Source of the DNA: JAGQKC01 sp965223675
GTDB lineage: Bacteria; Nitrospirota; Nitrospiria; Nitrospirales; UBA8639
Assembly (NCBI GenBank): GCA_965223675.1
Contig: OZ245013.1
Location: 4,030,001 to 4,094,000, forward strand
Direction: 5' to 3'
Length of the DNA: 64,000 bases
The position numbers and the translations under genes are program-made. The notes beneath the pieces were generated by a model, which saw only the letters and a list, made by a program, of their open reading frames with translations, was not told where the DNA came from and ran no database searches. Below, piece by piece: positions 17,744-26,569 of the stretch. Each line of letters starts with the position of its first letter. Positions within the stretch are counted from its first letter, which is position 1.

Positions 17744-19049
17744 ACGGCTCATCACGAGCCTCCAAAACATTTTTAAAATTCCGGAGCTGCGAAGCCGTGT
17801 CCTGTTCACGTTGGCCATGCTGGCGGTGTACAGGATGGGGGCTCATATCCCAACTCCTGGAATTAATAATGAAGAACTCTTTAACTTTTTGCAAGATAGA
17901 GGGGGAGCTCTCATGGGCTTCCTTGATATCTTTTCCGGAGGCGCGTTATCGAGGCTAACGATTTTTGCGCTGGGCATCATGCCCTATATCAGCGCTTCGA
18001 TTATTCTGCAATTACTCACGGTTGTTGTTCCGCATTTATCCAAGCTGGCGAAGGAGGGTGAACGAGGAAGAAAAGCCATTATTCAGTACACGAGATATGG
18101 CACGATCGGGATTGCCCTCATTCAAGGCTTTGGCATTTCCTTGGGTCTTGAAGGAATGAACCAGGGCGCATTTGTTTTGGAGCCTGGGTGGTCCTTTCGG
18201 TTCATGACCGTGATTACCCTCACTGCAGGAACAGCCTTTCTCATGTGGCTGGGTGAGCAAATTACGGAACGAGGTGTCGGTAACGGGATTTCTCTTATAA
18301 TATTCGCTGGAATCGTGGCACGGCTTCCAAGTGCAGTCGTGCAAACTTTCGATTTGTACCAAATTGGACAGTTGAGTCTCCCTCTCTTGATTTTGCTTGT
18401 TGTGGTCATGCTCGCCGTTGTCGCGGCTATTGTGTTCTTGGAAAGTGGTAGAAGAAAAATTGCTGTTCAATATGCAAAGCGGGTAGTTGGACGAAAAGTC
18501 TATGGAGGGCAGAGCACCCACATCCCTCTTAAAATAAACACGGCTGGTGTCATTCCGCCGATTTTTGCATCGTCAATCATTGCGTTTCCAGCGACGATAG
18601 CCGGTTTCATTCAAGTTCCCTGGGTGCAATCGATCGGTACTCAGTTGGCACCAGGATCGCTCTTATACACTCTATTGTATGTAGGGCTTATTTTATTCTT
18701 TTGTTTCTTTTATACGGCGGTCGTTCTCAACCCAGTTGATATGGCAGATAACATGAAGAAGCATGGTGGGTTTATTCCAGGGATTCGGCCTGGACAGCGA
18801 ACCGCTGACTATATTTATAAAGTGTTGACAAGAATTACATTTGCTGGGGCGATATATTTAGCTATTGTCTGTGTGATTCCCGAATTGTTGATTTACAAGC
18901 TGAATATGCCTTTTTACTTTGGTGGGACTTCGTTATTGATTGTTATTGGTGTAGGTTTAGATACGGCTCAACAGATTGAGTCTCATATGTTGATGCGCAA
19001 CTATGATGGGTTCTTATCTAAAGGGCCTTTGAGAGGAAGAAATACATAA
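17736..19049 (+). CDS. secY: Preprotein translocase subunit SecY
   Basis: SecY forms the inner-membrane protein-conducting channel with SecE and SecG and is driven by SecA. The 437-residue product shows about ten hydrophobic segments, the plug and pore region after YRMGAHIPTPGI, and GIMPYISASIILQLL in TM2. The cytosolic loop KHGGFIPGIRPGQRTADY contacts SecA and the ribosome. It starts at a GTG inside the end of rplO. Confidence 0.97.
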   Translation: MLERLITSLQNIFKIPELRSRVLFTLAMLAVYRMGAHIPTPGINNEELFNFLQDRGGALMGFLDIFSGGALSRLTIFALGIMPYISASIILQLLTVVVPHLSKLAKEGERGRKAIIQYTRYGTIGIALIQGFGISLGLEGMNQGAFVLEPGWSFRFMTVITLTAGTAFLMWLGEQITERGVGNGISLIIFAGIVARLPSAVVQTFDLYQIGQLSLPLLILLVVVMLAVVAAIVFLESGRRKIAVQYAKRVVGRKVYGGQSTHIPLKINTAGVIPPIFASSIIAFPATIAGFIQVPWVQSIGTQLAPGSLLYTLLYVGLILFFCFFYTAVVLNPVDMADNMKKHGGFIPGIRPGQRTADYIYKVLTRITFAGAIYLAIVCVIPELLIYKLNMPFYFGGTSLLIVIGVGLDTAQQIESHMLMRNYDGFLSKGPLRGRNT

Positions 19050-19051
19050 CC

Positions 19052-19699
19052 ATGCGTGTCATTTTTCTGGGTCCACCTGGAGTTGGAAAGGGAACGCAAG
19101 CTGACTCTATTGCCACTCGATTTGGTATCGCGAAGGTTTCAACGGGAGACCTTTTGCGAAAGGGCGTCGCAAACGGCACGGCATTAGGTAAGGAAGCGAA
19201 GCAGTATATGGATAGTGGAGAATTGGTTCCCGACAAGGTCGTCATAGGGCTCATTGAGGAAAAACTCGCTGCACCTGAGAGCAGGGCTGGCTTTTTACTG
19301 GATGGGTTTCCACGGACGGTGATGCAGGCCAATACATTATCAGATATGCTCGAAAAGAAGAATCAGTCCCTAGATAAAGTTGTTTACTTTGTGCTTCCTA
19401 AAGACGAAATTGTTCGTCGACTGAGTGGGAGACGAAGCTGCCCAAAATGTCAGGCGGTTTTTCATATTGAATCGATTCCTCCAAAAAAAAGTGATCAGTG
19501 CGATAACTGTTCTACGACATTGGTGCAGCGAAATGACGATCGGCCTGAAACCATTCAGTCCAGGCTTTCAGTTTATGAAGAACAAACAGCTCCCCTGATC
19601 GAATATTATCGGGGAAAAAATAAGCTATGTGAACTTGATGGTTCTGGATCTGTAACTGACGTTCAGGAACGGTTGTTCGCAGCGTTATCTGGTTCCTGA
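19052..19699 (+). CDS. adk: Adenylate kinase
   Basis: The enzyme interconverts ATP + AMP and 2 ADP. The P-loop GPPGVGKGT is at residues 7-15 and the AMP-binding GFPRTVMQA follows. The long LID domain carries a four-cysteine zinc site (CPKC and CDNC, about residues 130-152), as in zinc-type adenylate kinases. Length is 215 residues. It begins 2 bp after secY. Confidence 0.96.
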   Translation: MRVIFLGPPGVGKGTQADSIATRFGIAKVSTGDLLRKGVANGTALGKEAKQYMDSGELVPDKVVIGLIEEKLAAPESRAGFLLDGFPRTVMQANTLSDMLEKKNQSLDKVVYFVLPKDEIVRRLSGRRSCPKCQAVFHIESIPPKKSDQCDNCSTTLVQRNDDRPETIQSRLSVYEEQTAPLIEYYRGKNKLCELDGSGSVTDVQERLFAALSGS

Positions 19700-19703
19700 A
19701 CGA

Positions 19704-20456
19704 ATGATTGTTCTCAAAACTCCTGAGGAAGTCGACCTAATTGCTCGTGCGTCACATGTGGTTGCGAAGTCACACCGCATACTTCTTCAGAAAGTCAGGC
19801 CAGGCATCACAACCTTAGAACTTGATCAGGTAGCTGAGAAGTGCATACAAGAATACGGAGCGATTCCAGCGTTCAAAGGATACCGAGGCTACCCCAAAAC
19901 GCTTTGTGCTTCCGTGAATGAAGAAGTTGTTCATGGTATTCCTGCAGCTCGAGCGCTCAAGGATGGTGACATCATTGGCTTAGACCTTGGGGCCATTGTC
20001 GATGGATTCTACGGAGATGGAGCCGTTACTGTGTCAGTCGGGCAAGTTTCCGCTGAGGTGGAAAAACTTTTAATGGTCACAAAAGAATCATTGAAGCGAG
20101 GAATAGAAAAAGCCATTGTCGGCAATCGTTTGTCGGATATTTCTCATGCGGTTCAATCTTACGTAGAAGCACATGGGTTTTCTATTGTCAGAGATTTTGT
20201 CGGTCATGGAATTGGCCGGCAGCTTCATGAAGAGCCTCAAGTGCCTAATTATGGGAGACCTGGCCAGGGTCCTCGCCTTAAACCTGGAATGGTGTTAGCG
20301 ATTGAGCCAATGGTCAATATGGGAGGGGCTGCTGTTCGGGTTTTAGATGACGGATGGACTGCAATTACCACTGATGGCTCACTTTCAGCCCATTTTGAAC
20401 ATACGATATCGATTCAACCTGATGGACCGGCGAAGGTCCTGACGGCATTGGCGTGA
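19704..20456 (+). CDS. map: Methionine aminopeptidase, type I
   Basis: The enzyme removes the initiator methionine. The 250-residue product has the dinuclear metal ligands in order: Asp in IGLDLGAIVDG, Asp in FYGDGAV, His in FVGHGIGRQLHEEP, Glu in LAIEPMVNMGG and Glu in HFEHTISI, plus the substrate His in NEEVVHGIP. It starts 4 bp after adk. secY-adk-map-infA is a classical order. Confidence 0.96.
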   Translation: MIVLKTPEEVDLIARASHVVAKSHRILLQKVRPGITTLELDQVAEKCIQEYGAIPAFKGYRGYPKTLCASVNEEVVHGIPAARALKDGDIIGLDLGAIVDGFYGDGAVTVSVGQVSAEVEKLLMVTKESLKRGIEKAIVGNRLSDISHAVQSYVEAHGFSIVRDFVGHGIGRQLHEEPQVPNYGRPGQGPRLKPGMVLAIEPMVNMGGAAVRVLDDGWTAITTDGSLSAHFEHTISIQPDGPAKVLTALA

Positions 20457-20605
20457 TCAATGGTGCCCTCACGTACGTTTATTGAAAGTGTCGTGGTGTT
20501 AGGAAGGTTTGCTCAAATACGATGGTTGTGGAGGTCATAGCTATTTACGTGGCGTCTATTTGTTGAAGATTTCAACCTGTTGAGTATGAAATAGAAGGTA
20601 TTCGA

Positions 20606-20824
20606 GTGGCGAAAGAAGATGTCATAGAGGTGCAAGGGTCAGTCCAAGAGACCTTACCCAATGCGATGTTTCGTGTTAAATTGGACAATGGTCATGTCAT
20701 TCTTGCTCATATTTCGGGGAAAATGCGGATGCATTTTATTCGAATTTTGCCAGGAGATAAGGTCACGGTTGAGCTTTCTCCCTATGACCTCACAAGGGGA
20801 AGAATTACCTATCGTTTTAAGTAA
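20606..20824 (+). CDS. infA: Translation initiation factor IF-1
   Basis: IF-1 is a 72-residue OB-fold protein that blocks the A site during initiation. The sequence AKEDVIEVQGSVQETLPNAM and LSPYDLTRGRITYRFK are diagnostic. It begins at a GTG behind AGAAGG. The 149-bp gap upstream contains a 6-3-6 inverted repeat (GTTGAA-GAT-TTCAAC, 20562-20576) of unknown role. Confidence 0.97.
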   Translation: MAKEDVIEVQGSVQETLPNAMFRVKLDNGHVILAHISGKMRMHFIRILPGDKVTVELSPYDLTRGRITYRFK

Positions 20825-20836
20825 GGGAGTCCTGAC

Positions 20837-20950
20837 ATGAAAGTAAAGTCATCAGTTAAACCTATCTGTGCAAAATGTCAGGTTATACGTCGAAAGGGTA
20901 TTGTGCGAGTACTCTGTTCTAACCCAAGGCACAAGCAACGTCAGGGATAA
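20837..20950 (+). CDS. rpmJ: 50S ribosomal protein L36
   Basis: This 37-residue gene is short enough to be missed by ORF callers. The translation reads MKVKSSVKPICAKCQVIRR and ends NPRHKQRQG. Zinc ligands Cys11, Cys14, Cys27 and His32 are all present, so it is the zinc form. It lies 12 bp after infA behind a GGGAG site. Confidence 0.96.
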   Translation: MKVKSSVKPICAKCQVIRRKGIVRVLCSNPRHKQRQG

Positions 20951-20961
20951 CTAGGGATTTC

Positions 20962-20986
20962 AATCCACGCTTGGCGTGGATTTTTT
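20962..20986 (+). terminator. Intrinsic terminator or attenuator between rpmJ and rpsM
   Basis: AATCCACG (20962-20969) pairs perfectly with CGTGGATT (20975-20982) around a 5-nt loop, and a run of six T covers 20981-20986. It lies only 12 bp after the rpmJ stop and 62 bp before rpsM, so it would reduce or gate read-through into rpsM-rpsK-rpsD-rpoA-rplQ. Confidence 0.75.
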
Positions 20987-21048
20987 CATAAAAGAAAGAT
21001 AGTGACATTCGCTCAATTCAAGGTTAGGAGCGAGTTAAAGGAGTTTCT

Positions 21049-21420
21049 ATGGCGAGAATTGCAGGAGTTGATCTACCAGTGGCAAAGCGCATTGACATTG
21101 GGTTGCGCTATATTTATGGAATTGGCCCTGTCAGAGCCAGAGATATTCTTAGAAAGACGGGAGTACGTGGTGATACACGCGTCAAAGATCTCCAAGAGGA
21201 AGATATTGTCAAGCTCCGAGAGGTCATAGACCAAGATTACAATGTCGAGGGGGATCTTCGAAAAGAAGTGACCATGAGTATCAAAAGGCTCATGGACGCT
21301 GGAGCGTACCGTGGCTTACGCCATCGAAGGGGGCTCCCGGTTCGAGGACAAAGAAGTAAAACGAATGCCAGAACTCGAAAAGGCAAACGTGCTGCAATAG
21401 GAGGAAAGGGAAGGAAGTAG
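21049..21420 (+). CDS. rpsM: 30S ribosomal protein S13
   Basis: S13 contacts the P-site tRNA and the large subunit. The 123-residue product starts MARIAGVDLPVAKRIDIGLR and ends in a basic GQRSKTNARTRKGKR tail. The ATG is preceded by AAAGGAG. It is the first gene after the terminator at 20962. Confidence 0.97.
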   Translation: MARIAGVDLPVAKRIDIGLRYIYGIGPVRARDILRKTGVRGDTRVKDLQEEDIVKLREVIDQDYNVEGDLRKEVTMSIKRLMDAGAYRGLRHRRGLPVRGQRSKTNARTRKGKRAAIGGKGRK

Positions 21421-21468
21421 CCTTCTCTTTCGATCATTGCAGATATGGAAGAAACAAGGGGATAATCC

Positions 21469-21852
21469 ATGAGCGTGAAGAAGGGGAAAAAGAAGGAGCG
21501 GAAGGTCGTTCAAGCTGGAATTGTCCATATTCAAGCTTCATTTAACAATACTATTGTCACAATAACGGATATGACTGGTGGTGCCGTTTCCTGGGCAAGC
21601 TCAGGCAGCCAAGGTTTCAAAGGGTCCAGGAAAAGCACACCGTTTGCGGCCACTCGCGCAGGAGAGGCTGCAGCACGAAAGGCAATGGAACATGGAATGC
21701 GCCAGGTGGATGTGTATGTGAAAGGACCTGGTTCAGGTCGGGAATCGGCGGTTCGCGCTCTTCAATCAGCCGGGTTACGAGTCACGTTAATTCGGGACGT
21801 CACTCCTATTCCTCATAATGGTTGCCGGCCTCCCAAGAGAAGGCGAGTGTAA
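21469..21852 (+). CDS. rpsK: 30S ribosomal protein S11
   Basis: S11 is a platform protein of the 30S subunit. The 127-residue product has HIQASFNNTIVTITDMTGG and the C-terminal VTPIPHNGCRPPKRRRV signature. Confidence 0.97.
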   Translation: MSVKKGKKKERKVVQAGIVHIQASFNNTIVTITDMTGGAVSWASSGSQGFKGSRKSTPFAATRAGEAAARKAMEHGMRQVDVYVKGPGSGRESAVRALQSAGLRVTLIRDVTPIPHNGCRPPKRRRV

Positions 21853-21919
21853 ATAAGATTTTTGATACGAAGAAAGACCTATGAGCCAATACGATTGCAT
21901 TATCGAAGGGAGGTAGAGT

Positions 21920-22549
21920 GTGGCAAAATATTCTGGGCCAGTTTGCCGCCTGTGTAGAAGAGAAGGGGTAAAATTATTTTTAAAAGGCACACGTTGTATG
22001 ACGGAAAAGTGTGCCATTGAGCGAAGGAGTTATGCTCCAGGACAACATGGCCAATCCCGCCGAGCCAGAGTGACTGAATATGGAGTTCAACTTCGCGAGA
22101 AGCAAAAGCTTCGTCGTGTCTATGGCATGCAGGAAAGGCAATTCCTCGGAACCTTTCGCTCAGCAGAACGTCAAGAGGGAGTGACAGGAGAACAACTCCT
22201 GAGCTTGCTCGAGCGGCGTCTTGATAATGTGGTGTACCGTCTAGGATTCGCAACTTCAAGGAGTCAAGCAAGACAACTGGTGAACCACGGACATATTACG
22301 GTCAATGGCCGAAAAACCGATATTGCATCTTTTACAGTCAAGATCGATGATACCGTTGAAGTTCGAGAAAAAAGCCGGAAAATTCCTACGGTTCAAGCCG
22401 CGTTAGAATCTGTAGAAGGAAGAGGGATTCCTAATTGGCTAGATCTAGAAAGTGGGTCATTTAAAGGAAGTATTCGTGCGCTACCTTCAAAACAAGACAT
22501 TGATGTTCTTGTGAATGAACAAGTTGTAGTTGAGCTCTATTCACGTTAG
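21920..22549 (+). CDS. rpsD: 30S ribosomal protein S4, zinc-binding type
   Basis: S4 is the primary binder of the 16S 5' domain and a transcription antitermination factor at rrn operons. The GTG at 21920 follows GGGAGG. The 209-residue product has four cysteines in CRLCRREG and CMTEKCAIERR (C+ form) and an S4 RNA-binding domain RRLDNVVYRLGFATSRSQAR. Confidence 0.96.
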   Translation: MAKYSGPVCRLCRREGVKLFLKGTRCMTEKCAIERRSYAPGQHGQSRRARVTEYGVQLREKQKLRRVYGMQERQFLGTFRSAERQEGVTGEQLLSLLERRLDNVVYRLGFATSRSQARQLVNHGHITVNGRKTDIASFTVKIDDTVEVREKSRKIPTVQAALESVEGRGIPNWLDLESGSFKGSIRALPSKQDIDVLVNEQVVVELYSR

Positions 22550-22625
22550 TAATTACGATTCGCTTAAAATTGAAAATTAGCACTACTGACAACTTAATTA
22601 AACGAGAACAACGGAAGGGGAAGGT

Positions 22626-23621
22626 ATGATTAAAGGGATGAAAGATTTCCAGCTGCCAATGAGGCTTGAACTGGAAAAGGAAACCGCCTCTCCCACGTAT
22701 GGCCGATTCACTGCGGAGCCATTTGAAAGAGGGTTCGGGACGACTGTTGGGAATTCACTTCGTCGAGTCTTACTCTCATCTCTCCCAGGTTCGGCTGTGA
22801 CCTCTGTGAAAATTGAGGGCGTGTTTCATGAGTTTTCTACTATTCCGGGTGTGACGGAAGATGTGACCGTTATCATTTTAAATGTCAAGGGGCTTCGAGT
22901 AAATTTACTTTCCGAAAGAGCGAAGGCGATTCGATTGAAGAAAAAAGGGCCTGGAGAAGTACGGGCATCGGATATTACAGAAGACCCAGATGTAGAGATT
23001 CTCAACCCAGATTTACACATTGCCACCTTGGATAAAGATGGCATGCTCGATATGGAAATGATCGTGAAGCCAGGGCGGGGTTATGTTCCTGCAGATCGCA
23101 ATAAAGAAGAAGGGCTTCCAATAGGAGTTATTCCTGTTGATTCGATCTTTTCACCCATTAAACGAGTCAACTTTCATGTTGAAAGCGCACGGGTTGGACG
23201 AGTGACGGATTACGATAAGCTTAACTTAGAAGTATGGACGGATGGCAGTGTATCTCCGCAGGATGGCGTCGCGTCAGCGGCGTTAATTTTGCGAGAGCAT
23301 CTTGATATTTGTATCCCTAATGAAGAGGGTCTTGATACCAAGCGGGAAGTGGATTCGGATGAAAGTAGTGAAGAAGTGAATGTCAATTTGTTTAGAAGTG
23401 TCAATGAATTAGAGCTTTCCGTGAGAGCTGCGAATTGTTTAAAGAATGCCAATATCAAAACCATTGCTGATCTCGTTCAGAAAACTGAAAATGAAATGCT
23501 GAAGACGAAAAATTTTGGAAAGAAGTCTCTGAACGAAATCAAAGAAGTGTTAGCAGAAATGGGTTTAGAACTTGGCATTAAAGTCAATGATATGGCCGGG
23601 GCTGGAGTTGATTCGAATTAA
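22626..23621 (+). CDS. rpoA: DNA-directed RNA polymerase subunit alpha
   Basis: Alpha nucleates RNA polymerase assembly. The N-terminal domain shows EPFERGFGTTVGNSLRRVLL. A flexible acidic linker near residues 240-250 (DSDESSEEVN) leads to the C-terminal domain, with LSVRAANCLKNANIKTIADLV and the KNFGKKSLNEIKEVL motif that binds UP elements and activators. The 331-residue length is standard. Confidence 0.98.
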   Translation: MIKGMKDFQLPMRLELEKETASPTYGRFTAEPFERGFGTTVGNSLRRVLLSSLPGSAVTSVKIEGVFHEFSTIPGVTEDVTVIILNVKGLRVNLLSERAKAIRLKKKGPGEVRASDITEDPDVEILNPDLHIATLDKDGMLDMEMIVKPGRGYVPADRNKEEGLPIGVIPVDSIFSPIKRVNFHVESARVGRVTDYDKLNLEVWTDGSVSPQDGVASAALILREHLDICIPNEEGLDTKREVDSDESSEEVNVNLFRSVNELELSVRAANCLKNANIKTIADLVQKTENEMLKTKNFGKKSLNEIKEVLAEMGLELGIKVNDMAGAGVDSN

Positions 23622-23667
23622 CATATTTGGCTTGGGCCACATAGGAAAGTAAAAAGAGGAATCACAC

Positions 23668-24078
23668 GTGCGTCATCGAAAAAAGGGCAGACAGTTAGGG
23701 CGAAATACAAAACATCGTAGAGCGTTGTATCGTAACCTTATTACGTCGTTGTTGGAGCACGAACGAATTGAAACGACGGAGGCTAAAGCCAAAGAATTGC
23801 GTGGCCTCACGGATAGAATGATTACACTGGGGAAGCTCGGTACTCTCCACGCGAGGCGCCGAGCCTTACAGGTCCTACGAACGAAAGAGTCAGTTGAAAA
23901 ACTCTTTAATGATGTTGCAGGTCGTTTTCAAAATCGACCCGGTGGGTATACTCGTATTATCAGGACTCGGCGAAGGCCTGGAGATGCAGCCGAACTCGTT
24001 GCCATTGAACTTGTTGAAAAACAGGGTAAAGCTGTTTCAGCTCCGGCTCCATCATCTTCCGTAGATGAAGGTAGTTAA
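23668..24078 (+). CDS. rplQ: 50S ribosomal protein L17
   Basis: L17 sits near the tunnel exit. It starts at a GTG and is 136 residues, with MRHRKKGRQLGRNTKHRRAL and the GGYTRIIRTRRRPGDAAEL C-terminal signature. It closes the ribosomal cluster. Downstream a short hairpin (TGAGGG/CCCTCA, 24139-24154) with a T run starting about 9 nt later may be a weak terminator. Confidence 0.96.
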   Translation: MRHRKKGRQLGRNTKHRRALYRNLITSLLEHERIETTEAKAKELRGLTDRMITLGKLGTLHARRRALQVLRTKESVEKLFNDVAGRFQNRPGGYTRIIRTRRRPGDAAELVAIELVEKQGKAVSAPAPSSSVDEGS

Positions 24079-24215
24079 TCGCTGTCTCTCTCCAATTTTT
24101 ATGTGCCATAACTGATGGATGCTTTCCTCTATTCTAGGTGAGGGTACCCCCTCAGGATATTCCTTTTTTTCATCACAGATCACGAATAATCAGTGTGCAG
24201 GGCCGGAGGCATTTG

Positions 24216-24244
24216 TTTACTTGCCATAGGGCCTATGCTATCAT
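24216..24244 (+). promoter_or_regulatory. Probable promoter of the lptC-lptA-lptB operon
   Basis: TTTACT (24216-24221) and TATCAT (24239-24244) are 17 bp apart, and a TG dinucleotide one base before the -10 gives an extended -10 element. Transcription would start near 24251, 35 nt before lptC. This is a pattern match only. Confidence 0.5.
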
Positions 24245-24285
24245 TTTTTAAGGGTTTTTATTGATTTTATTACGTAGATCATTCT

Positions 24286-24858
24286 ATGGGGAACCATCGA
24301 ATTAGATTAGCACTGACAAGCATTGTTGTGTTAATGGGCATATTTATTGTCCATAGAGTCATCACGCATATGGAGGGGCGATCCCAACAAACCTCTATCG
24401 ATTCTTCGGATGAAAAACCAGCTGATGCATGGATTAATGGATTTACATACAGGCAAACTCAGTCTGGCAAAACCAAGTGGAAAGTTATTGCAGAAAGAGC
24501 ACAGGTTTTTGAAGATCAACATATCGCGAAACTAGAAGCTGTGCAGGTCCTGCTTTTAGGTGAGAATGAAGAAAAGCAGGAGATGACGGTGAACGCAGAG
24601 AAAGGCAAGATTGATACAGCCACCAATAACTTTGATCTGGATAATGAAAAGGAGATGATGGCTGTCCATCTGGCAAGTGGGTATACTATTTTTTCCAATC
24701 ACCTGACTTGGGTTGAGGCCGCCAGAAAAATTACGACACAAACTCCTGTGATTATACGTGGGCATGGTCTCACGATTACAGGTGATGGTCTTGTCGGAAT
24801 GATAGACAACGAAGAATTCAAGGTTTTACGGAATGTCCAGGTGGAAGTGTCATCATAA
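24286..24858 (+). CDS. lptC: LPS export periplasmic protein LptC
   Basis: LptC is the bitopic inner-membrane protein that receives lipopolysaccharide from LptB2FG and passes it to LptA. The 190-residue product has one N-terminal membrane segment (IRLALTSIVVLMGIFIVHRV) and a periplasmic beta-jellyroll region starting near the TYRQTQSGKTKWKVIAERAQ motif. Neighbouring lptA and lptB support the assignment; sequence alone is moderately diagnostic. Confidence 0.88.
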   Translation: MGNHRIRLALTSIVVLMGIFIVHRVITHMEGRSQQTSIDSSDEKPADAWINGFTYRQTQSGKTKWKVIAERAQVFEDQHIAKLEAVQVLLLGENEEKQEMTVNAEKGKIDTATNNFDLDNEKEMMAVHLASGYTIFSNHLTWVEAARKITTQTPVIIRGHGLTITGDGLVGMIDNEEFKVLRNVQVEVSS

Positions 24859-25013
24859 CTATTGATATATCACCCAAATACATGATTGTTCCCATACTCG
24901 GAACCTTTTGGTATCGGTTTTTGTGAGAGGAGCCATAACAGTATTGTTTGTTTGCCAACGCCACACAACAGCGAATGTCGTGATGTGTAAATCACACGTC
25001 TGAGGCAAAGCTG

Positions 25014-25571
25014 ATGCGAGGAGTTGAGCAGTATCTAATTACATGGCGTGTGAAGAGATTAGGGATTTGTTGGTTTTGTCTTTTGGCTGTTCTCTGGATC
25101 GGAGTCATAAGTCCATCGACAGTTTTAGGTCAAGAAAGCGAAGAGACACACATCACGTCAGATACGATGACCGCCCAGAGCAAGGAGCGGCGAGCTATTT
25201 TTGTGGGGTCAGTCGTCTTGACTCAAGGAGAGTTAATTGTTCATTCAGACAAGATGGTGGTGTGGTGGAAGCCATCGAACGCTTCATCGAATCAAGGCGC
25301 AGATGGGACTGAATCTCAAAGTGGAAATAAAATTGAGAAAATTGTCGCAACCGGAAAAAAAGTCATAATTACAAAACCCACTGGTAAAGCGATTTGTCGT
25401 CAGGCGATTTATTTTAAAGATGAAGAAAAGATCATATTGACCGGCTCTCCGGTGGCCTGGCAGGAGGGGACTCGCGTCAGTGGTTCGAAAATGACAATGT
25501 ACCTGAAGGAAGACCGGACCGAGGTAGAAGGGGAGACTCAAGTGATTATTAAGGATGAAGAAGGTGAATAA
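25014..25571 (+). CDS. lptA: LPS transport bridge protein LptA (OstA-like)
   Basis: LptA polymerises into the periplasmic bridge for lipopolysaccharide. The 185-residue product has a signal peptide ending near STVLGQ, then the OstA-fold pattern THITSDTMTAQSKERRAIFV and DKMVVWW, and a short acidic C-terminus. It lies between lptC (155 bp upstream) and lptB (26 bp downstream). Confidence 0.88.
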   Translation: MRGVEQYLITWRVKRLGICWFCLLAVLWIGVISPSTVLGQESEETHITSDTMTAQSKERRAIFVGSVVLTQGELIVHSDKMVVWWKPSNASSNQGADGTESQSGNKIEKIVATGKKVIITKPTGKAICRQAIYFKDEEKIILTGSPVAWQEGTRVSGSKMTMYLKEDRTEVEGETQVIIKDEEGE

Positions 25572-25597
25572 GTGAAGGCGGGAATACATCCTTGGCC

Positions 25598-26347
25598 ATG
25601 ACGGCCGAAACGCAAGGGAAGCGTCGGCACCGAATTCTAGCAGAGGAACTCCGAAAAAGTTATAAAGGGCGGGAAGTTGTTCAGGGTGTTAGCCTTGAAT
25701 TAGGAGCTGGGGAAATTGTCGGGTTGCTGGGGCCCAATGGTGCAGGGAAAACAACTATTTTCGATATGGTTGTGGGTTTGTGCCAGCCTGATCATGGAAA
25801 TATCTTCCTCAATCGCAAGGTCATTACCCACCTGCCGATGTATCAACGTGCCCGTCGTGGTATTGGATACTTGCCGCAGGAGGCGTCGATTTTTCGGAGG
25901 TTGTCAGTTGAAGAAAATATCTTAGCGGTCTTGGAAACATTAAACCTTGCGAAGAATGAACGGTACAAACGATTAGATGAATTGCTGAATGAGCTTTCTC
26001 TTCTTCCCTTGAGAAAAAGCAATGCTTATGCTCTTTCAGGAGGAGAGCGACGACGTCTAGAAATAACTCGAGCATTAGCTATGCAACCTCGTTTTCTACT
26101 TCTTGATGAGCCATTTGCAGGAATCGACCCAATTGCCGTTGGCGACATTCAAGATATTATCACCTCATTAAAGAATAAAAGCATTGGAATATTAATCACG
26201 GATCATAATGTTCAAGAGACGTTGTCTATCACTGATAGGGCTTATATTATTAATGAAGGAACGATTTTAGAGGCTGGTACTCCCGAAACAATCGTATCTA
26301 GCGAAAAGGCGAGAGCGGTGTATCTTGGAGAGCGGTTTAAGCTGTGA
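25598..26347 (+). CDS. lptB: LPS export ABC transporter ATPase LptB
   Basis: LptB powers lipopolysaccharide extraction from the inner membrane. It has the Walker A LLGPNGAGKTTIF, a Q-loop, the signature ALSGGERRRLEITRALA, Walker B FLLLDEPFAGIDP and the switch His in ITDHNVQETL. The ATG at 25598 was taken as start; an in-frame TTG at 25592 would add two residues. The membrane partners LptF and LptG are not in the window. Confidence 0.95.
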   Translation: MTAETQGKRRHRILAEELRKSYKGREVVQGVSLELGAGEIVGLLGPNGAGKTTIFDMVVGLCQPDHGNIFLNRKVITHLPMYQRARRGIGYLPQEASIFRRLSVEENILAVLETLNLAKNERYKRLDELLNELSLLPLRKSNAYALSGGERRRLEITRALAMQPRFLLLDEPFAGIDPIAVGDIQDIITSLKNKSIGILITDHNVQETLSITDRAYIINEGTILEAGTPETIVSSEKARAVYLGERFKL

Positions 26348-26569
26348 TGGTTTTCTTGTTTGACAAAACGCCCATCCCGTTTTCTCCTGGATCGTCCAGC
26401 TGTGCTAGCGCAAGGGCCTTAAATGGCCACTATCAACATAAGAGTGAGATTCAGACACCAATATTCTCTGATGACGAAAAAATAGCTTGCGGACATACGA
26501 GCAATCGTATTCAATAGCACGGAATCACGGTTGATTGGGTTTCGTGATAACCGATAGAGGCGAATCTTC

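Noticed and set aside
18036..18521. 161-codon minus-strand ORF inside secY
   Set aside because: Shadow of a strongly supported gene, no family resemblance.
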